Origin: an uncultured Alphaproteobacteria bacterium | GTDB lineage: Bacteria; Pseudomonadota; Alphaproteobacteria; Bin95 | Assembly: GCA_913060845.1 (NCBI GenBank) | Contig: CAJXVF010000040.1 | Coordinates: 1-9,942 of the forward strand | DNA: 9,942 nt | Direction: 5' to 3' | Part shown: positions 6,461-9,942 of the stretch, one piece after another | How positions within the stretch are numbered: the stretch's first letter is position 1 | Layout: the number at the start of each line of letters is the position of its first letter | Notes under the pieces: generated by a model | Told to the model about the DNA's origin: nothing | The model's database searches: none | What the model saw: only the letters and a program-made list of their open reading frames with translations | Made by a program: the position numbers and the translations under genes

Positions 6461-6488
6461 ATTATAGGGGCTGTAACAGCCCCGTCAA
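6461..6488 (-). promoter_or_regulatory. sigma-70-type promoter of the alpha operon with palindromic spacer
   Basis: Reading the minus strand, TTGACG (6488-6483) is followed after 16 bp by a perfect TATAAT (6466-6461). This matches the housekeeping promoter consensus at 11 of 12 positions. It lies in the 140-bp gap between adk and rpsM and would start transcription near 6454, about 75 nt before the rpsM GTG. The spacer together with the last base of the -35 box is a perfect palindrome, GGGGCTGTTACAGCCCC (6483-6467). An imperfect dyad (CAACGGT-GTA-ACCATTG, 6502-6486) overlaps the -35 box and extends upstream. Confidence 0.8.
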
Positions 6489-6519
6489 TGGTTACACCGT
6501 TGTTAAAGTTCGGCCTGCG

Positions 6520-7098
6520 TCAAGCTGCACCACCGTCCAATATCGCTGATATTTCTGAAGACACAGCATCCATATCCGCCATGCCATCTATAGATTTCAA
6601 TGCGCCGCGCCCCTGGTAGTAGGGGATAATAGGGGCCGTCTGTTCGTGATACACACCGAGTCGCTTACGCAGCGTCTCTTCATTATCGTCCGTCCGCGCC
6701 CCGCCTGTATCAGCGGCGCGCTTTAAGATGCGCCCGACAAGCGCTTCATCATCCACATCGAGCTGGATAACTGCATCAAGCGACATGCCCTTATCGGACA
6801 ATAGTTTGTCCAGCGCTTCCGCCTGAGCGACCGTTCGAGGGAACCCATCAAGGATTACGCCCGCTTTCGCATCTGGTTGATCAAGTCGGTCAGAAATGAT
6901 CTCGATGACCACCTCATCCGATACCAGATCACCCCGACCAATAATCGCCTTCGCGCGCTTGCCAACGCCAGACTGCGCAGCGACTGCCGCGCGCAGCATG
7001 TCGCCGGTTGAAAGCTGAACCATGCCGCGCTCAGCAACGAGGCGTTCCGCCTGCGTGCCTTTCCCAGCGCCTGGAGGACCAAGAAGGATGATATTCAT
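6520..7098 (-). CDS. adk: adenylate kinase (short form)
   Basis: The 192-residue product interconverts ATP + AMP and 2 ADP in the cytoplasm. Seen: the P-loop GPPGAGKGT (7-15, Lys13), STGDMLRAA, the segment [16 protein letters not shown] (84-89) and, after a reduced [22 protein letters not shown] with the conserved arginines. The LID at about 127-138 is short and has no cysteines, marking the zinc-free short type common in alphaproteobacteria. The ATG overlaps the secY stop (ATGA, 7098-7095), and an AGAGGG Shine-Dalgarno site 8 nt upstream lies inside secY, so the two are translationally coupled. It replaces the rpmJ seen after secY in enterobacteria. Confidence 0.98.
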   Translation of the reverse strand: MNIILLGPPGAGKGTQAERLVAERGMVQLSTGDMLRAAVAAQSGVGKRAKAIIGRGDLVSDEVVIEIISDRLDQPDAKAGVILDGFPRTVAQAEALDKLLSDKGMSLDAVIQLDVDDEALVGRILKRAADTGGARTDDNEETLRKRLGVYHEQTAPIIPYYQGRGALKSIDGMADMDAVSSEISAILDGGAA

Positions 7099-8444
7099 CG
7101 CCGGCGCCCTCTAAGCTTAGACTTCTTGATCAGGCCCTCGTATTGGTGCGCCATCAAGTGCGACTGGATTTGCGCCACAGTATCCATCGTCACACTGACC
7201 ACAATCAGCAAACTGGTACCGCCGAAGTAGAACGGGACCGCGTATTGGGTGCGCAAAATCTCTGGCATTAGGCAAACAGCAGCGAGGTATGCAGCGCCAA
7301 CAACGGTCAAGCGTTCCAGCACGTATTCGAGATACAGCGCCGTGTTCTTACCGGGCCGAATGCCAGGAACGAAACCGCCATGCTTTTTCAGATTGTCTGC
7401 TGTCTCTTCGGGATTAAACGTGATCGACGTGTAGAAAAAGCAGAAGAAGACAATCATCGCGATGTAGACCGTCAGGTACAAAGCCCCGCCTGGTGCCATG
7501 TACGCCATGATCGTGCCGAGCCAACCCGGAAGCGAATCGCCGGACTGCAGCGTCTGGAATGTAGCAGGCAATAGCAGCAGGGAGCTCGCAAAAATAGGCG
7601 GAATAACACCAGCAGTGTTCAGCTTCAGCGGCAGGTGAGAAGCCTCACCACCAACCATACGGTTACCGGCCTGCCGCTTCGGATATTGCACAATGATCCG
7701 CCGCTGCGCCCGCTCCATGAAGACCACGAAGACAATAACCGCTACAACGAGCACCATGAGGAGCAGAAGGAAAATCGCATCCATCGCGCCTGTACGGCTG
7801 AGCTCGAACATCTGGGCCAGAGCTTGCGGCAGATTTGCAACAATCCCGGCAAAGATAATCAACGAAATACCGTTGCCAACACCCCGTGCGGTTATCTGCT
7901 CACCGAGCCACATCAGGAACATGGTGCCGCCCACGATGGTAACCATCGTAGAGACGAAGAAGATAACGTCTGGGTTGGCAACCGCAGGACCGTTCGGTCC
8001 CGTAAAACCCGCAACGCCACTGGCCAAGCCAAAGGATTGCACTGCGGCCAAGAATACCGTGCCAAACCGCGTATATTGGTTCAGCTTCTTGCGCCCTGCC
8101 TCACCATCCTTCTTCATTTGCTCGAAGGATGGGACAACCGCAGTCAATAACTGGACGATAATCGAGGCCGAAATGTACGGCATGATATTGAGCGCAAAGA
8201 TCGACATACGCCCAAGCGCGCCGCCTGCGAACATATCAAACATGCCAAGCACGCCAGCGCCGCCTGCCTGGTCAAAGACCGAAGCAAGAACGGCGGAGTC
8301 AACGCCTGGAATAGGGATGTATGTGCCTAACCGGTAAACAATCAGCGCAGCCAGTGTGAACCAGATGCGTTGCTTGAGTTCCGTGGCTTTACCGAACGCG
8401 CCAAAATTGACGTTCGAAGCCAACCTTTCGGCGGCTGACGCCAT
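7095..8444 (-). CDS. secY: protein translocase subunit SecY
   Basis: The 449-residue product is the channel-forming subunit of the SecYEG translocon in the inner membrane. It has ten hydrophobic segments, at about 27-39, 82-104, 127-145, 160-181, 190-207, 221-243, 279-296, 320-339, 379-393 and 405-422. Family motifs include [12 protein letters not shown] (38-49), [12 protein letters not shown] (181-192), the cytoplasmic loop [25 protein letters not shown] (split around residues 261-285) and [11 protein letters not shown] (355-365). The tail is basic (LRGRRR), as usual. The start codon shares one base with the rplO stop (TAATG) and the stop overlaps the adk start, so the gene sits in a tightly coupled run. 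Length is normal. Confidence 0.98.
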   Translation of the reverse strand: MASAAERLASNVNFGAFGKATELKQRIWFTLAALIVYRLGTYIPIPGVDSAVLASVFDQAGGAGVLGMFDMFAGGALGRMSIFALNIMPYISASIIVQLLTAVVPSFEQMKKDGEAGRKKLNQYTRFGTVFLAAVQSFGLASGVAGFTGPNGPAVANPDVIFFVSTMVTIVGGTMFLMWLGEQITARGVGNGISLIIFAGIVANLPQALAQMFELSRTGAMDAIFLLLLMVLVVAVIVFVVFMERAQRRIIVQYPKRQAGNRMVGGEASHLPLKLNTAGVIPPIFASSLLLLPATFQTLQSGDSLPGWLGTIMAYMAPGGALYLTVYIAMIVFFCFFYTSITFNPEETADNLKKHGGFVPGIRPGKNTALYLEYVLERLTVVGAAYLAAVCLMPEILRTQYAVPFYFGGTSLLIVVSVTMDTVAQIQSHLMAHQYEGLIKKSKLRGRRR

Positions 8445-8923
8445 TACTCAGCAGCCTCTACCGGCGCAGCTTCAATCGTCACAGAACCGCCAGCCTTCTG
8501 GACCATTTCTTTGGCACCAGCAGACACACTATGGGCTGTGATGTTCAATGATGCCGTCAGTTCGCCTTTACCCAGGATCCGGGTCGGCGCGCCATTCACA
8601 CGAACAAGGCCAGCCGCAACGAGCGCGTCGCGATCAATGCCCTTACCAGCATCGAGCCGTTTGTCGTCAACGGCCTTCTGCAGAGCGCCGGTGTTCACAA
8701 TTTCGTAATAAACCTTGTTCCGGGGCTTAAAGCCACGCTTAGGCAACCGGCGATAGATAGGCATTTGCCCACCTTCGAACCCCTTGATCGCCACGCCACT
8801 ACGAGCCTTCTGGCCCTTAACACCGCGCCCTGAGGTCTTGCCCATGCCTGAGCCAATGCCGCGACCGACGCGTTTCCGCGGCTTCGCAGAGCCGGGGTTG
8901 TCTCGAATTTCGTTAAGCCGCAT
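8444..8923 (-). CDS. rplO: 50S ribosomal protein L15
   Basis: The 159-residue product is L15, a late-assembly protein of the large subunit. The N-terminus MRLNEIRDNPGSAKPRKRVG and the glycine-rich rRNA-binding arm GRGIGSGMGKTSGRGVKGQK are typical, followed by the basic segment GGQMPIYRRLPKRGFKPRNK and a C-terminal globular part ending in a short acidic tail. The start at 8923 is chosen over the in-frame ATG at 8938, because GAGAGG lies 7 nt before 8923 and the family begins M(K/R)LNE. The upstream choice would place the ribosome-binding site inside the gene. The stop overlaps the secY start by one base. A stem-loop lies in the 52-bp gap after rpmD. Confidence 0.97.
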   Translation of the reverse strand: MRLNEIRDNPGSAKPRKRVGRGIGSGMGKTSGRGVKGQKARSGVAIKGFEGGQMPIYRRLPKRGFKPRNKVYYEIVNTGALQKAVDDKRLDAGKGIDRDALVAAGLVRVNGAPTRILGKGELTASLNITAHSVSAGAKEMVQKAGGSVTIEAAPVEAAE

Positions 8924-8943
8924 GGCTCGTCCTCTCATAACCC

Positions 8944-8964
8944 TGCACTCTCATTTGGAGTGCA
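8944..8964 (-). other. stem-loop in the rpmD-rplO gap
   Basis: TGCACTC (8964-8958, minus strand) pairs perfectly with GAGTGCA (8950-8944) around a 7-nt loop CAAATGA. It lies about 20 nt upstream of the rplO start and ends shortly before its Shine-Dalgarno site. No U-tract follows. It is a candidate mRNA structure between cotranscribed genes. Confidence 0.5.
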
Positions 8965-8975
8965 CGGGCGCGCAT

Positions 8976-9170
8976 TCAAGCGTTGTCTTCTACCGCCACT
9001 AGATGAGCGACCTTACGGATCATGCCGCGAATAGACGGCGTATCCTCCAGATCACGTACCCGGCCAATCTTGTTAAGCCCTAGGCCGATCAGCGTCGCAC
9101 GCTGATAAGCTTGACGCCTAATCGGGCTGCCGGTCTGGCGAACCCGAACTGTCTTTTTCTCGTCAGCCAT
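8976..9170 (-). CDS. rpmD: 50S ribosomal protein L30
   Basis: The 64-residue product matches the usual size of bacterial L30, a small peripheral protein of the large subunit. Seen: the first strand [14 protein letters not shown], the helix [19 protein letters not shown], and the second half [21 protein letters not shown]. The ATG at 9170 follows the rpsE stop by 5 bp, with GAGGAG 8 nt upstream inside the end of rpsE, so translation is probably coupled. Its place between rpsE and rplO is the standard spc-operon order. Confidence 0.96.
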   Translation of the reverse strand: MADEKKTVRVRQTGSPIRRQAYQRATLIGLGLNKIGRVRDLEDTPSIRGMIRKVAHLVAVEDNA

Positions 9171-9175
9171 TAGTC

Positions 9176-9751
9176 CTACTCCTCAGCGCCGGCTGCTTCC
9201 GCAGCCACTGCATCGGCGCCACGACGACCGAGCACTTCGGGCACTTTCATGCCGCGGCGGCCCGCCACCTGACGAGGCGACTGGGTGTTAGCCAAGGCGT
9301 CAAACGCGGCCTTCACCAAATTATACGGGTTGGACGTGCCAACTGACTTGGCAACGACATCCTGCACCCCGAGCGCTTCAAACACAGCACGCATCGGGCC
9401 ACCAGCAATTACGCCTGTGCCTGGGGGTGCCGCACGAACCACAACCTTGCCAGCGCCGAAGTGGCCCTTGGCGTCATGATGAAGCGTGCGACCTTCGCGC
9501 AACGGAACGCGGACCATAGTCTTCTTGGCCTTTTCCGTCGCCTTACGAATTGCTTCTGGCACTTCGCGTGCTTTACCCGCGCCAAACCCGACACGGCCTG
9601 CGCCATCGCCGGTTACGACCAGTGCGGAAAAACCGAACCGGCGACCGCCCTTGACGACTTTCGCGACGCGATTGATTGACACCAATTTCTCGATGATGTC
9701 GCTCTCTTCGCGATCACGACCACCGCGATCACCTCTTGGACCTCTTGCCAT
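9176..9751 (-). CDS. rpsE: 30S ribosomal protein S5
   Basis: The 191-residue product is S5, which helps shape the decoding centre and the mRNA entry channel. Seen: the N-terminal basic/acidic extension [17 protein letters not shown], the double-stranded-RNA-binding-like domain with [20 protein letters not shown] and [20 protein letters not shown], and the C-terminal domain with [20 protein letters not shown] and [13 protein letters not shown]. Beyond about residue 170 an Ala/Glu-rich tail ends the chain, as in many alphaproteobacteria. The start is 13 bp after the rplR stop with a modest GGGA Shine-Dalgarno site. Nothing in the sequence looks disturbed. Confidence 0.98.
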   Translation of the reverse strand: MARGPRGDRGGRDREESDIIEKLVSINRVAKVVKGGRRFGFSALVVTGDGAGRVGFGAGKAREVPEAIRKATEKAKKTMVRVPLREGRTLHHDAKGHFGAGKVVVRAAPPGTGVIAGGPMRAVFEALGVQDVVAKSVGTSNPYNLVKAAFDALANTQSPRQVAGRRGMKVPEVLGRRGADAVAAEAAGAEE

Positions 9752-9764
9752 GCTGTCTGTCCCG

Positions 9765-9907
9765 CTAGAACTTGAGACCGCCCTCGCGGGCGGCTTCGGC
9801 CAAGGCTTTCACCCGACCGTGATAACGATATGCGCCGCGATCAAACACGACCGCTTCAACGCCAGCAGCTTTCGCCCGTTCGGCGACCAACTTGCCCACT
9901 TCAGACG
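9765..9907 (-). CDS. rplR: 50S ribosomal protein L18, C-terminal part (contig edge)
   Basis: Reading the minus strand from the adapter junction, the last 46 codons are open to a TAG at 9767-9765. The product contains [20 protein letters not shown], then [20 protein letters not shown] and ends EGGLKF. The FDRG...YHGRVKALA...GLKF ending is the L18 signature; L18 binds 5S rRNA and brings it to the large subunit. The N-terminal part (roughly 70 residues in the family) is missing only because the contig stops in the adapter, so this is a partial gene and not a pseudogene. Its place before rpsE is the normal spc order. Confidence 0.95.
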
Positions 9908-9940
9908 CTGTCTCTTATACACATCTGACGCTGCCGACGA
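9908..9940 (-). other. Nextera/Tn5 sequencing adapter (right end, complete)
   Basis: These 33 bases are the full reverse complement of the Nextera Read 1 transposase adapter. Positions 9908-9926 are the Tn5 mosaic end and 9927-9940 the Read 1 tail. The final two bases (AT, 9941-9942) lie where an i5 index would begin in a read-through. Genomic sequence ends at 9907, inside rplR. Confidence 0.98.
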
Positions 9941-9942
9941 AT

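Noticed and set aside
7095..7098. Missing rpmJ after secY as a sign of gene loss
   Set aside because: Secretion gene followed directly by adk is the normal alphaproteobacterial order; rpmJ is usually elsewhere in this group.
7693..8337. Open frame of 214 codons antisense to secY
   Set aside because: Its composition is what the complement of a membrane-protein gene gives; no family features, and secY is intact.
8924..8938. Start of rplO at the ATG at 8938
   Set aside because: The ribosome-binding site GAGAGG lies after this ATG and correctly spaced for the ATG at 8923, where the L15 family begins.
1..9940. Terminal inverted repeats of a transposon or linear element
   Set aside because: The matching ends are Illumina adapter sequence. 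They contain the Tn5 mosaic end because it is used in library making, not because a Tn5 element is present.

Overview
The window is one short-read assembly contig from an alphaproteobacterium, with Illumina Nextera (Tn5) adapter sequence still attached at both ends (1-30 and 9908-9940). The alphaproteobacterial assignment rests on the ribosomal gene order, read on the minus strand: rplR-rpsE-rpmD-rplO-secY-adk-rpsM-rpsK-rpoA-rplQ. In this order adk sits between secY and rpsM, rpsD is absent from the rpoA operon, and Adk is the short form without a zinc LID domain. The protein sequences (S11, RpoA, S13) also look alphaproteobacterial. I cannot name a genus.

Left part (31-3883): a small metabolic block. 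At the left edge is the truncated 5' end of a gene on the minus strand (31-114). Divergent from it is a two-gene plus-strand operon: a luciferase-like flavin/F420-type oxidoreductase (213-1133) and, 3 bp later, a class I acyl-CoA synthetase (1137-2771). A second luciferase-like monooxygenase, of the SsuD (alkanesulfonate monooxygenase) type, lies on the minus strand (2768-3883). It meets the synthetase end to end at a shared CTAG that supplies both stop codons. Two oxidoreductases beside a CoA ligase suggest oxidation and CoA activation of an organic acid, but the substrate is not visible.

Right part (3884-9907): the second half of the spc operon and the alpha operon, all on the minus strand. 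Spacing is tight: secY/adk overlap by 4 bp, rplO/secY by 1 bp, and rpmD follows rpsE by 5 bp. The clear break is a 140-bp gap between adk and rpsM. It holds a near-consensus sigma-70-type promoter whose spacer is a perfect 17-bp palindrome, then a leader of about 75 nt ending in a strong Shine-Dalgarno site and a GTG start for rpsM. The alpha operon ends in a convincing intrinsic terminator after rplQ. That terminator's 3' arm is also the ribosome-binding site of the downstream SsuD-like gene. Stem-loops occupy the rpmD-rplO, rpsM-rpsK and rpsK-rpoA gaps.

Most of the window is conserved core machinery; I see no CRISPR array, transposon, tRNA, rRNA or defence system. The points most worth a second look are the palindromic promoter and leader of rpsM, the large hairpin before rpoA, the terminator that contains a ribosome-binding site, the SsuD-like enzyme with altered pocket residues, and the adapter remnants, which create a false protein N-terminus.
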